From: Castellaniella sp044508625
Lineage (GTDB): Bacteria; Pseudomonadota; Gammaproteobacteria; Burkholderiales; Burkholderiaceae_B
Assembly (NCBI GenBank): GCA_044508625.1
Contig: JBIQHJ010000003.1
Location: forward strand, 1-64,000
DNA: 64,000 bases
Reading direction: 5' to 3'
A model generated the notes under the pieces. The model was not told the DNA's origin, did no database searches, and saw nothing but the letters and a program-made list of their open reading frames with translations. Made by a program: the position numbers and the translations under genes. Below are positions 56,563 through 64,000 of this stretch, in pieces (within the stretch, counting starts at the first letter, position 1; each line of letters starts with the position of its first letter).

Positions 56563-57309
56563 ATGAAGCGTATCTTTGATGTTTTAGCTTCTGGGTTGGG
56601 CTTGCTCTTAGCAAGCCCGGTGCTATTGCCGGTGATGTTTCTGGTCTGGAAACAAGACCGGCATTCGCCATTCTATATCGCTTGGCGTACCGGGCTGAAT
56701 GATGTGCCCTTCAAGATGGTCAAACTGCGGTCCATGGTAATCAATGCCGATAGTTCTGGAGTGGATTCGACGAGCGCGAACGATAGGCGTATTACACCAG
56801 TTGGGCATTTTATTCGCCGGTATAAGCTTGACGAACTGTCTCAGTTATGGAACGTGTTCAAGGGTGACATGAGCATGGTTGGCCCGCGTCCTAATGTAAA
56901 ACGGGAGACGGATCTGTATACGCCAATGGAGCGTAAGCTTCTGTCGGTAAAGCCAGGCATTACAGATTTTGCCTCGATTGTATTCTCTGATGAGGGTGAC
57001 ATCCTAAAGGATCAGGAGGATCCAGATATTGCCTATAACCAGCTCATTCGCCCAGGTAAAAGTCGGCTCGGCCTTTTTTACATAGAAAATCGCTCACTAT
57101 GGTTAGATATGCGCCTATGTTGGTACACCGCCGTGGCGATCATCTCGCGTGAGCGAGCCTTGGCAGGTGTCCAGAAGATTCTACGTGCTCTTGGGGCAGA
57201 TCGGGACCTACTGCTAACAGCCGCACGTCAAGAGCCTCTGGTTCCTTCACCTCCACCAGGCAGTGATCGGATCGTGACGTCCCGGGATGGAGACCCATTC
57301 AAGGAATGA
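56563..57309 (+). CDS. Polyprenyl-phosphate sugar-1-phosphate transferase (priming enzyme, short form)
   Basis: The 248-residue protein starts with one membrane segment (FDVLASGLGLLLASPVLLPV) and the catalytic bacterial-sugar-transferase domain: FKMVKLRSMV, RRYKLDELSQLWNVFKGDMS and MVGPRP. It transfers a sugar phosphate to undecaprenyl phosphate, the first step of repeat-unit assembly, on the inner face of the membrane. It is of the short monotopic type (WecP/PglC/WbpL-unrelated), without the WbaP N-terminal domains. A C-terminal extension of about 30 residues rich in Pro/Asp is unusual. Confidence 0.9.
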   Translation: MKRIFDVLASGLGLLLASPVLLPVMFLVWKQDRHSPFYIAWRTGLNDVPFKMVKLRSMVINADSSGVDSTSANDRRITPVGHFIRRYKLDELSQLWNVFKGDMSMVGPRPNVKRETDLYTPMERKLLSVKPGITDFASIVFSDEGDILKDQEDPDIAYNQLIRPGKSRLGLFYIENRSLWLDMRLCWYTAVAIISRERALAGVQKILRALGADRDLLLTAARQEPLVPSPPPGSDRIVTSRDGDPFKE

Positions 57310-57312
57310 GCT

Positions 57313-58599
57313 TTAGAATCCGTCCGTAGCACTCGTAGCTCTCTCCCGCAAGCCTGTCCAGAAGATGATCAGCGAGACAGTGAAAAACATCACACCACTG
57401 TTTCGACCCAGTATTACATGGGTCAGGCCATAGCAGGCAAATGAGGTAACGAGTACCGCACCGGCCAGAGCAAATGAGCGTTGTTCAGGATGATCCTCTC
57501 GTATATGTCGAAAGAAACGTGTGAAGCTAAAGAGAAACAGCCATAGCAATGCAAGCAAGCCGCTAATTCCTTGTGAAATCCAAATCTCTAGGTAGTTGTT
57601 ATGTACATTTGCAAGATCTGCAACCTCGGGAGCAATTTCTTGGCGTGAAACCTGGGTTTCGAGTTGTGCTTGATATTCCTTTTGCGACCATCCGGTTAGC
57701 GGTCTTTCCGCGATATTGATTAGAGCGGCACGCCAAGCTTCTAATCGCTCTCCAACGGATGATTGAAATACATCGTGTTGAGTGATATAAGAATCAAATT
57801 GTTTTATAGCGAGTCTATACCTGTTCTGGGCGGTGCCATTGAATTGGATGGTCAACAGTATGGCAGCTAGGACACAAAGGAATAGTAGCACGTGTGCGCG
57901 CAATGATAGTTTCCTTCCTAGTGAGAGAATAAAAAGAATGGCGACAGGACCAAGGGCGATCCAGGATCCGCGTGCCCCGGATTTTAGGCTGGCGTAAGAT
58001 CCAGCCACAAATCCTATATAAACTATGGCTTGCCAGAGACGGCGGTATTTGGATTGGGCATTAGCCCACGGGAGGCCTGCCAAGCTCATGAGGCCGATTG
58101 ATAATGCAATAGCGCCGAATGGAATTGCGCTCGTCACAAAACCTGTTGCGCGATCGAATAATATTCCCGAGGCTGGATCGATGGCAAAGTGTGTTTGCCA
58201 GAAACTGAGCCCCGCCGCCAGGACCGCGCCAGTAGTTAGGCCTGCCCAGATAGAGGACGGGGGAATAGGAAATGTACGTAGCAAGAATATGATGGGGATA
58301 GCCAATAGGTATCGACTGGGTTGATCAAGTAGGTTGTTCCCATCACCATGATAGAGTGTCGCTGCAGCAGCGATCAGGAATAGAATAAGGAATAGCGTAG
58401 CAAGACGCTTGTCAACAGGTACGGTATTAGTGAGTAATACGTGTCGCTGTGAGAGCATGAAAGCTGCTAGGCTGGACAATAGGAGTATAGCAGGACCATA
58501 CGAATAGCCAGAAGGGATAGCCAGAGTGAGCGCAAAAAAAAGAAACGCGGCTATCGAAGGGATGTTTTTGTAAAGTAATCGGTTAAGATCAAGACTCAT
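57313..58599 (-). CDS. O-antigen ligase family protein (WaaL-like), copy 2
   Basis: The 428-residue membrane protein has about eleven segments and the ligase loop ERLEAWRAALINIAERPLTG ... VHNNYLEIWISQGISGLLAL. It is a clear paralogue of the protein at 40631-41944: SGYS, YHGD-LDQ-RY, FVTSAIPFG-IAL and HVILGRNSGVMFF are shared in the same order. It is on the opposite strand to the rest of the island, four bases from the priming transferase stop, and has the lower GC of the island. It may be specific for the polymer made here. Confidence 0.88.
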   Translation of the reverse strand: MSLDLNRLLYKNIPSIAAFLFFALTLAIPSGYSYGPAILLLSSLAAFMLSQRHVLLTNTVPVDKRLATLFLILFLIAAAATLYHGDGNNLLDQPSRYLLAIPIIFLLRTFPIPPSSIWAGLTTGAVLAAGLSFWQTHFAIDPASGILFDRATGFVTSAIPFGAIALSIGLMSLAGLPWANAQSKYRRLWQAIVYIGFVAGSYASLKSGARGSWIALGPVAILFILSLGRKLSLRAHVLLFLCVLAAILLTIQFNGTAQNRYRLAIKQFDSYITQHDVFQSSVGERLEAWRAALINIAERPLTGWSQKEYQAQLETQVSRQEIAPEVADLANVHNNYLEIWISQGISGLLALLWLFLFSFTRFFRHIREDHPEQRSFALAGAVLVTSFACYGLTHVILGRNSGVMFFTVSLIIFWTGLRERATSATDGF

Positions 58600-58674
58600 T
58601 TTATTCTGCTGCTGGCGGCTTTATATGGGTTTCTGGAACGAGCAATTTTGATTATCAGAAATTAACTTAGAATT

Positions 58675-60507
58675 ATGATGGTAGACGCTAAGGCTCGTGC
58701 CCTGTTGGTTTTCGCCTTCGATCTCTGTGCAGTTGCGCTTGCATGGATAGGGGCTTTCTTGATCCGTTTCAATTTCTATTGGCCCTATGGTTACCTGGAT
58801 GGGATGGTTTTGGGGCTAGTGCTATTGCTGCTAGTACAAGCTGTCACCTGCAAGGTTGCTGGTCTATATAGGGGTATGTGGTCATATGCGAGCCTCCCAG
58901 ATCTAAGGTTGGTAGTGCGGGCGGTTTTTGTCTCCTTTTGCGCAGTTCTACTGCTGGCAATATTGGCCAGAGATCATGTTGTAGTACCTAGATCCGTCAT
59001 TTTACTGTATCCGATCCTCCTGCTGCTCATCATGGGGGGCAGCCGAGCGGCGTGGCGGATGTGGCATGAACGTAAGTTCTATCACCATTCTGGTCGCTAT
59101 GGCAAGCCGGTCGTGGTCGTAGGAGCAGGGACTGCGGGGGCCATGCTGGTACGTGAACTGGCTCGTAGTGCTGAATGGCGTGTTGTCGCGCTCCTGGATG
59201 ATGATCGACATAAGCTAGGCTTGACGTTATCAGGCTGTCGTGTAGAGGGAACGACGGAGGATATCGCCACTGTTCTCCAGCAGCATGGCGCGAAGCACGT
59301 CATTTTGGCGATGCCATCCGCCCCTGCGGAGGTTCTGCAGCGCGTAACGCAACTAGCAACTGGTATTGGCGCTTCTTTATTTACGGTTCCTGGCTTGGCC
59401 GAACTGATGAGCGGCCGTGTTGCCATCAACATGATGCGGCCGGTCCGTATTGAGGATCTGTTGGGGCGTGAATCAGTACGAATCGACAACGAGAACGTGC
59501 GAACCATGCTGATGGGTAAGCGTGTCTTGGTGACTGGGGCGGGCGGGTCTATCGGTAGTGAACTCTGCCGTCAACTGTCGCGCTTCGCGCCTGCCTGTAT
59601 CGTTCTGTTGGAATCCAGTGAGTTTGCTCTGTATATGATCGAGCAGTGGTTCGGCGAGCATCGCCCCGAGGTGTCTATCGTACGTCTGGCGGGCGATGTA
59701 AAGGATGAGGCCCGTATGGCCCAGGTATTCGCAGAGCATTGCCCACAGGTGGTGTTTCACGCAGCAGCCTATAAGCATGTCCCGCTGATGGAAGTGAATA
59801 ATGCCTGGCAGGCTGTACGTAACAATATCGCTGGCACGCTGGTAGTGGCGCGAGCCGCGCGCGACGCCGGAGTCGAGCGGTTTGTGCTAATTTCCACTGA
59901 TAAGGCCGTTAACCCAACCAATGTGATGGGAGCTACGAAACGCGTGGCTGAAATGGTCTGTGAGGTTATGCAGAACGGTCCGAGCACGACGCGCTTCCAT
60001 ATCGTGCGTTTCGGTAACGTGCTTGGCAGTACTGGTAGCGTTATCCCTAAGTTCCAATCCCAGATCGCCCATGGCGGCCCTGTTACTGTTACCCATCCTG
60101 AGATCAATCGCTATTTCATGTCAATTCCGGAGGCGGCTCAACTTGTTCTGCAGGCGGCAGCTATGGGGCAAGGTGGCGAGATTTTCGTCCTGGATATGGG
60201 TGAGCCGGTCAAGATCGTGGACCTAGCCCGCAATATGATTCGCCTGTCGGGCTTCACCGAGGATGAGATCCGTATCGAGTTCACCGGCCTACGGCCCGGG
60301 GAAAAGCTATATGAGGAATTGCTGGCGGACGCAGAGGAGACCCTGCCGACGCCGCACGAAAAGCTTCGCATCGCGCGGCCTCGCAGTGTGCCCGAGGGCC
60401 TGTACGAGGAGGTGCTCGTCTGGGTGATGTCGGAGGCGCCGCTGGACGACGAGGCGGTCAGGGCGGGGCTGAAACGGTGGGTGCCGGAGTATGAGCCGAG
60501 GAGATGA
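58675..60507 (+). CDS. wbpM: Nucleotide-sugar 4,6-dehydratase, membrane-bound (WbpM/CapD/PglF-like)
   Basis: This enzyme makes the 4-keto-6-deoxy intermediate from UDP-GlcNAc for amino-sugar synthesis. The 610-residue protein has four membrane segments (about 10-125), a first Rossmann domain (VVVVGAGTAGAMLVREL) and the catalytic SDR domain (GKRVLVTGAGGSIGSELCRQ near 283). ISTDKAVNPTNVMGATKR has Met in place of the usual SDR Tyr, as in WbpM. C-terminal GLRPGEKLYEELLADAEET is typical. The last 200 bases are as GC-rich as the chromosome while the rest is not, marking the right edge of the exchanged segment. Confidence 0.93.
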   Translation: MMVDAKARALLVFAFDLCAVALAWIGAFLIRFNFYWPYGYLDGMVLGLVLLLLVQAVTCKVAGLYRGMWSYASLPDLRLVVRAVFVSFCAVLLLAILARDHVVVPRSVILLYPILLLLIMGGSRAAWRMWHERKFYHHSGRYGKPVVVVGAGTAGAMLVRELARSAEWRVVALLDDDRHKLGLTLSGCRVEGTTEDIATVLQQHGAKHVILAMPSAPAEVLQRVTQLATGIGASLFTVPGLAELMSGRVAINMMRPVRIEDLLGRESVRIDNENVRTMLMGKRVLVTGAGGSIGSELCRQLSRFAPACIVLLESSEFALYMIEQWFGEHRPEVSIVRLAGDVKDEARMAQVFAEHCPQVVFHAAAYKHVPLMEVNNAWQAVRNNIAGTLVVARAARDAGVERFVLISTDKAVNPTNVMGATKRVAEMVCEVMQNGPSTTRFHIVRFGNVLGSTGSVIPKFQSQIAHGGPVTVTHPEINRYFMSIPEAAQLVLQAAAMGQGGEIFVLDMGEPVKIVDLARNMIRLSGFTEDEIRIEFTGLRPGEKLYEELLADAEETLPTPHEKLRIARPRSVPEGLYEEVLVWVMSEAPLDDEAVRAGLKRWVPEYEPRR

Positions 60508-60652
60508 GGGTCCTTACCATACAAGCATGAAATCACTCGATACCCTGTGTTTCGTTGTCAGCGATATCGAGATGAGGCTACGTGTCAACGTCGGTTGAAA
60601 ATTGACACGGGGGAGGTGCGGACGAAAACTTGGACTCCTTTGGAGATGATCC

Positions 60653-60829
60653 ATGTATTCGTACGCAGAGCGCATGAGGGCCGTGCATGTGTACATCAAA
60701 CTCGACAAGCGGGCAAGGGCTGTCGTTCGGGAGCTGGGGTATCCTTCCTCGAGGCCGGCAGGATCTTGAATGTGGTACCCGCGAGAATTGCCGCACTGTA
60801 TCAAAAGAACCGTGCGCTGCCTGCTTGAT
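60653..60829 (+). pseudogene. IS3-family transposase orfA remnant
   Basis: The frame from 60653 reads MYSYAERMRAVHVYIKLDKR then AVVRELGYP, the N-terminus of IS3-type OrfA helix-turn-helix proteins. A TGA at 60767-60769 stops it, and a possible continuation (MWYPRELPHC) follows. No orfB is present. The sequence just before it (60581-60606) contains TGTCAACGT and TTGACACG, possibly a relic of an insertion-sequence end. Confidence 0.65.
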
Positions 60830-61007
60830 TCCGGTGCTCTGGTCGCCGCAAAGAGCGTTTAGGATGAGCATGCCACCTAGATGATTTGCGTCCGTCCGAC
60901 GAATGCGCTTTGAGCCTCTCCGGCATTCAATAGAACATATGTGCCCGCTCATGCCGCTTCCCGGGAGTGCGCAAGATTTTAGTAAAATTTTATTCCGATC
61001 CTCTACA

Positions 61008-61040
61008 TATAGTGTGTCGAGCCTGACTCGACATACTATA
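61008..61040. repeat. Near-perfect palindrome, 14-bp arms
   Basis: TATAGTGTGTCGAG (61008-61021) and CTCGACATACTATA (61027-61040) are inverted repeats with a single mismatch and a five-base centre. It lies in the otherwise gene-free stretch 60830-61193. No U tract follows on either strand. It could be an operator or a transposon-end relic; I see nothing else in this gap. Confidence 0.7.
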
Positions 61041-61193
61041 TATAGCTCCACAATAAGTCAGCCTGGCTGGCCTGCTGCGGCGCCCCCGCTTACGCAAATA
61101 ACCTTACTTACGTAGCTAGTGCTGGCGAGGCACATCTTGCTAGGGTGAAAAGCTCGGTAGCCAGTTCGCGATCGCGATCCGGCCGAATCAAGC

Positions 61194-61901
61194 TCATTGA
61201 CGCCAAGCCGGCCTGTTGGTGCGTCCGTCGGGGGCGTCCCGCAGGATGTCGAATGCTCGGTCCGGCAAGTCGTGGCCTTGCAGCAAGCCGATTCCGGTCT
61301 GTAGTCTCGAGCGCCACCCCGGACCGCGGCCCTTCGCATCGTTCACGGCGGCAATCAGTTCGTCTTCTCGATCCCTGCACAGGACCGACAGCAGGGTGGC
61401 GGCCTGGAGGAGGTCTTTCTTGGCCTTGAGGCGCATTTCTCGCCGCCGCTCTCCTGTCACGATGAGCTTGTGGACCGCAAAACGGGCAGGGTTGGGGATG
61501 TTGACCAGTACAGCCGTCGATCGGTCGAAGAGGACCGTTTGCTCTACGTCCTCCAGGGAATACTCCATGAATCGCAGCGGCTTCAGGGTGATTCCCAACT
61601 GATCGGAAACAAAGGGTTCCCCGCCATCGTCGGTTTGAGGGGTCAGAAAGTCGATCTGGTAGTCGGGGTCCCGAGGATGTTGCCAGGTGCCGGTAGTGCC
61701 TGTGGCCGACAGCATGGGCACGAATCCGTCTTCGAGCGAGCCGATAGCGTCTTTCATCCGGACTCGCAGATTGGAAGGTAGAGCGATGCTGAGAATATCT
61801 GGCGATTGGTGCTCGCGATGGCGTCTCTGTACTGGTAGTACCAATACTTTCGGCCCTTGACCATCCGGGACGAGGTTATATGCATTAATTGTAACGCGCA
61901 T
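61194..61901 (-). pseudogene. 5'-truncated nucleotidyltransferase-fold gene (GSU2403/NTP_transf_8 family)
   Basis: The readable protein (about 235 residues from an ATG at 61901) contains ALPSNLRVRMKDAIGSLEDG, YQIDFLTPQTDD, LKPLRFMEYSLEDVEQTVLF, NIPNPARFAVHKLIVTGERR and KAKKDLLQAATLLSVLCRDR. This is the C-terminal two-thirds of GSU2403-type nucleotidyltransferase-like proteins. The N-terminal region that normally precedes it, including the nucleotidyltransferase core motif, is absent, and 125 bp upstream lies the IclR gene. It may be a decayed copy cut by rearrangement, though translation from 61901 cannot be excluded. Family members can act as toxins or housekeeping proteins; function unknown. 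Confidence 0.6.
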
Positions 61902-62026
61902 ATAACCTGGATCAGTCAACAAGCGAGTTGGCCAATTTTGCAAGGTTTCCCCTCGCCTGGTCGTTGCGGGCTTTGGGGGCCAGGCGCCTTTGCCAGAGGC
62001 TCTTTCAGTGGCGCGGCAGGGGGGCA

Positions 62027-62821
62027 TCAGTCCGTCCCCAGGTCGCTCATGATCCGGCCGGCCTCGGCCTTCAGCAGTTCGACGAGGTCCTTGCGCCGCG
62101 TCACGTCCATGCGGCCGTAGTTTGCCGCGATGCTCAGGGCGGCTATCGCCTGCTTGCCGAGATGGATGGCCACGCCGACGCCGTACATGCCTTTCAGGAT
62201 ATGCCCGGGGTTGAAGGCGTAGCCGCGTTCGCGCGTGTCGGCGATCGCCCGGCGCAGGGTGTCCTCGGTCACGTTCGGATAGGCTTTCAGGCGTCCGGCG
62301 TTGCGCCGCAGGATGTTCTCGACTTCCGGATCGGGCGCGGCCGCCAGCAGGGCGAGGCTGCCGGATCCGACGCCCAGTGGCCGGCGAGTGCCGACGTTCT
62401 GGGTCAGGACCCGCAGGGGAAAGGCGCCCTCCCGCCGGTCGATGCACACCGCGTCCGTGCCGCTGCGGATGGTGAGCATGACCGTATCGCCGGTCGCCGC
62501 CGCGAGGCGTTCCAGCGAGGGCTGGGTCAGGGCGCGGATGTCCAGCCGGTTGGCGGCGCGCGCGCCCATCGACAGGAATTCCAGGCCCAGGTAATAGACG
62601 CGGCTGCCTACCGCCTGCTCGACGAAACCCTCGTTCAGCAGGGATTTGAGCAGGCGGTGCAAGGTGCCTTTGCTCAGCCCGGTCTGCGCCTGCAGGTCGG
62701 AGAAGCGCATGCCCGAGGCGGAGGCGTTGAGCGAGAGGATGTGTAGGATCTCGAGCGCGCGCTTGACGCTCTGGACCGTGTCCGGGCCGTGCTTGGCGCT
62801 GTCCTGGGCGGATGGTGTCAT
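62027..62821 (-). CDS. IclR-family transcriptional regulator
   Basis: The 264-residue protein has the N-terminal winged helix (VKRALEILHILSLNASASGM, LQAQTGLSKGTLHRLLKSLL) and the C-terminal effector domain (VLTQNVGTRRPLGVGSGSLA, YGVGVAIHLGKQAIAALSIA). It probably controls the catabolic genes to its right, which run toward it on the same strand. The 147-bp gap to the MaoC gene would hold its promoter. The effector is unknown. Confidence 0.92.
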   Translation of the reverse strand: MTPSAQDSAKHGPDTVQSVKRALEILHILSLNASASGMRFSDLQAQTGLSKGTLHRLLKSLLNEGFVEQAVGSRVYYLGLEFLSMGARAANRLDIRALTQPSLERLAAATGDTVMLTIRSGTDAVCIDRREGAFPLRVLTQNVGTRRPLGVGSGSLALLAAAPDPEVENILRRNAGRLKAYPNVTEDTLRRAIADTRERGYAFNPGHILKGMYGVGVAIHLGKQAIAALSIAANYGRMDVTRRKDLVELLKAEAGRIMSDLGTD

Positions 62822-62968
62822 GCTGGTGTCGCGAAAGAGGCCTGGGTTCCGCGCGGCACGGCTGGGCGGCGCATCCGATCAGCATGTATAACCCATGGCG
62901 GCTGCGCTCGGCAATGCGCCAGGGGGTATCCGTGCGCCGGATGCCTGGCGGGTCTGGTCCGGCGGATA

Positions 62969-63451
62969 TCATTGGCCCGCCAGCAGGCGGGTGGCGGTGT
63001 AGGTCATGACGTCTTCGCCATGCTGGTTCCGCACGTCGATGCGCGAATCCACGACCGCCCGGTTCCCCGTGGAGGTCGGCCGTATCGAGGTGATCTCGAT
63101 GGTCGCCTCTATGGTGTCGCCGACCTGCACGGGCTTGAGCATCTTCTTGTGGACCTCCAGGAGGGCGAGGCCGGTGCCCTGCACCATGCCCTGCAGGATG
63201 AAGCCCTCGATGAGGGCGTAGGTCAGGGCGCCGGGCACCGGGCGGCCGCGCATGGCCCCATGCTCGAAGGTCGAGTCGATGAAGATCGCCTCCAGCATCC
63301 CCGTGGCGCTGATGAAATTGACCAGGTCGGTCTCGGTGACCGTGCGCCTGAAGGTCCGGTAGACCTGGCCCACGGCGATGTCCTGCCAGTAGCATCCCTG
63401 GGCGATCCGTATGGCCTCGTTCGTCGGCATTGTGCGCTCCTCGTGGGGCAT
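62969..63451 (-). CDS. MaoC-like dehydratase/hydratase
   Basis: The 160-residue hot-dog-fold protein has VGQVYRTFRRTVTETDLVNF, RPVPGALTYALIEGFI and KMLKPVQVGDTIEATIEI, as in MaoC/(R)-hydratase proteins acting on acyl-CoA thioesters. Two starts have good ribosome sites: the ATG at 63451 after TAGGAG, which contains the dehydrogenase stop, and the ATG at 63430 after GAGGAG. It follows the alcohol dehydrogenase gene by 9 nt. Together with IclR they suggest a small catabolic operon. Confidence 0.88.
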   Translation of the reverse strand: MPHEERTMPTNEAIRIAQGCYWQDIAVGQVYRTFRRTVTETDLVNFISATGMLEAIFIDSTFEHGAMRGRPVPGALTYALIEGFILQGMVQGTGLALLEVHKKMLKPVQVGDTIEATIEITSIRPTSTGNRAVVDSRIDVRNQHGEDVMTYTATRLLAGQ

Positions 63452-63460
63452 TGGCGGCTC

Positions 63461-64000
63461 CTAGAAGGTGACGATCCCGCGGATCAGTTCCCCGCGGCCC
63501 ACCTTTTCCAGCCCCTGGTTGATGGCGGACAGCGGCATGCGTTCGGTGATCAGGCGGTCGAGCTCCAGGCTTCCCTCGAGGTAATCCTCGGCGTACCGAT
63601 GGAAATCATCGTGTGCGCAGCCCCCGCCGAGGCTCGAGCGGATGATGCGCTTTTCGCCCATCATGGATCCGAATCGCAGCGAAACGTGGCGCCCCGGATC
63701 GACCTTGCCCAGGATGATCAGGCTTCCTCCCATGCGCGTCGCGTCCAGCGCCGACTGGAATGCGGGTTCCGAGCCGGCGGCCTCGAACACATAGTCCGCG
63801 TATCGGCCGTCGGTGAGCGCCGCCAGGATTCCGAGGGGATCTTCCGTGGAGGCGTTGGCGCAGTGGGTGGCGCCCATTTCGCGTGCGAGCGCCAGGCGCT
63901 CGTCGGAGGTGTCCACGGCGCAGATGATTCCGGCCCCGACGCGCCGGGCGCCCTGGATGACGTTCAAGCCGACGGGCCCGCAGCCGATGACGGCGACGCT
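63461..64000 (-). CDS. Zinc-type alcohol dehydrogenase (MDR family), C-terminal part, cut by the window edge
   Basis: From the right edge the protein reads SVAVIGCGPVGLNVIQGARR, the NAD-binding GxGxxG motif, then CAVDTSDERLALAREMGATH, VFEAAGSEPAFQSALDATRM and SSLGGGCAHDDFHRYAEDYL, and ends RGIVTF. This is the coenzyme-binding half of class III-like zinc alcohol dehydrogenases; the catalytic zinc half lies beyond 64000. Its stop codon TAG is part of the MaoC ribosome site. Confidence 0.92.
   Translation of the reverse strand, partial: SVAVIGCGPVGLNVIQGARRVGAGIICAVDTSDERLALAREMGATHCANASTEDPLGILAALTDGRYADYVFEAAGSEPAFQSALDATRMGGSLIILGKVDPGRHVSLRFGSMMGEKRIIRSSLGGGCAHDDFHRYAEDYLEGSLELDRLITERMPLSAINQGLEKVGRGELIRGIVTF

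Noticed and set aside
61008..61040. Rho-independent terminator
   Set aside because: The stem is strong, but no U tract follows on either strand and no gene ends nearby.
60903..61115. Small plus-strand open frame of about 70 codons around the palindrome
   Set aside because: It has no homology or ribosome site and spans the palindrome. It looks like chance.

Overview
The DNA is GC-rich with tightly packed genes. It looks like a Betaproteobacterium of the Burkholderiales, most plausibly a Bordetella/Achromobacter-like Alcaligenaceae. This placement is an inference from gene content (FecI/FecR-controlled receptors, a BfeA/FepA-type ferric-catecholate receptor, a classical autotransporter, an EPS-associated MarR gene, RfaH) and was not tested by alignment. 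Many very long open frames on the opposite strand of real genes are GC-driven shadows and are left out.

1-30 kb: the 5' part of gltB (minus strand) is followed by a complete catecholate siderophore locus. A minus-strand operon with 4-nt stop/start overlaps runs entE, a free-standing aryl carrier protein, an EntF-like NRPS (C-A-PCP-TE with a serine-type A-domain code), a YncE-like lipoprotein, entC, an isochorismatase lacking a carrier domain, and entA. Upstream lie a phosphopantetheinyl transferase, an IroE-like esterase and a FecB/FecE/FecCD-type ABC importer. Divergently lie a second esterase, FecI, FecR, an STN-domain TonB-dependent receptor, a second YncE-like lipoprotein, MacA/MacB-type export genes and a FepA/BfeA-like receptor. 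Fur-box-like sequences precede entE, the permease/esterase pair, fecI and both receptors. Together these genes would make, export, re-import and hydrolyse a 2,3-dihydroxybenzoyl-serine siderophore, probably enterobactin-like.

29-42 kb: a RAYT-like transposase relative that has lost its catalytic residues; a FadB-like dehydrogenase/hydratase plus thiolase pair; pgi; an NCS2 purine/pyrimidine permease with a terminator; a LysE exporter; a DUF2238 membrane protein; a hicB remnant; an aldehyde dehydrogenase; and an O-antigen ligase.

42-47 kb: two tandem-repeat arrays sit directly upstream of an rfaH-like gene. Next comes an autotransporter whose Shine-Dalgarno sequence is part of a perfect 10-bp inverted repeat. 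Then follows a small graveyard of toxin-antitoxin systems: higA with an internally deleted higB, an orphan Xre protein, and mazF and ribbon-helix-helix antitoxin remnants.

46.7-60.5 kb: a surface-polysaccharide (O-antigen/EPS) island. It opens with a perfect 12-nt ops element just before an EPS-associated marR gene and ends with a wbpM-like dehydratase. The island is clearly more AT-rich than its surroundings, and the base composition changes inside the 3' ends of marR and wbpM, suggesting cassette exchange. It encodes a small membrane protein (possible flippase), two Wzy-like polymerases, one GT4 glycosyltransferase, a methyltransferase, a thiamine-diphosphate E1 alpha/beta pair, a DegT aminotransferase, a priming sugar transferase and a second O-antigen ligase.

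60.5-64 kb: an IS3-type orfA remnant, a strong palindrome, a 5'-truncated nucleotidyltransferase-fold gene, an IclR regulator, a MaoC dehydratase and the 3' part of a zinc-type alcohol dehydrogenase that runs off the right edge. I saw no rRNA, tRNA or CRISPR array.
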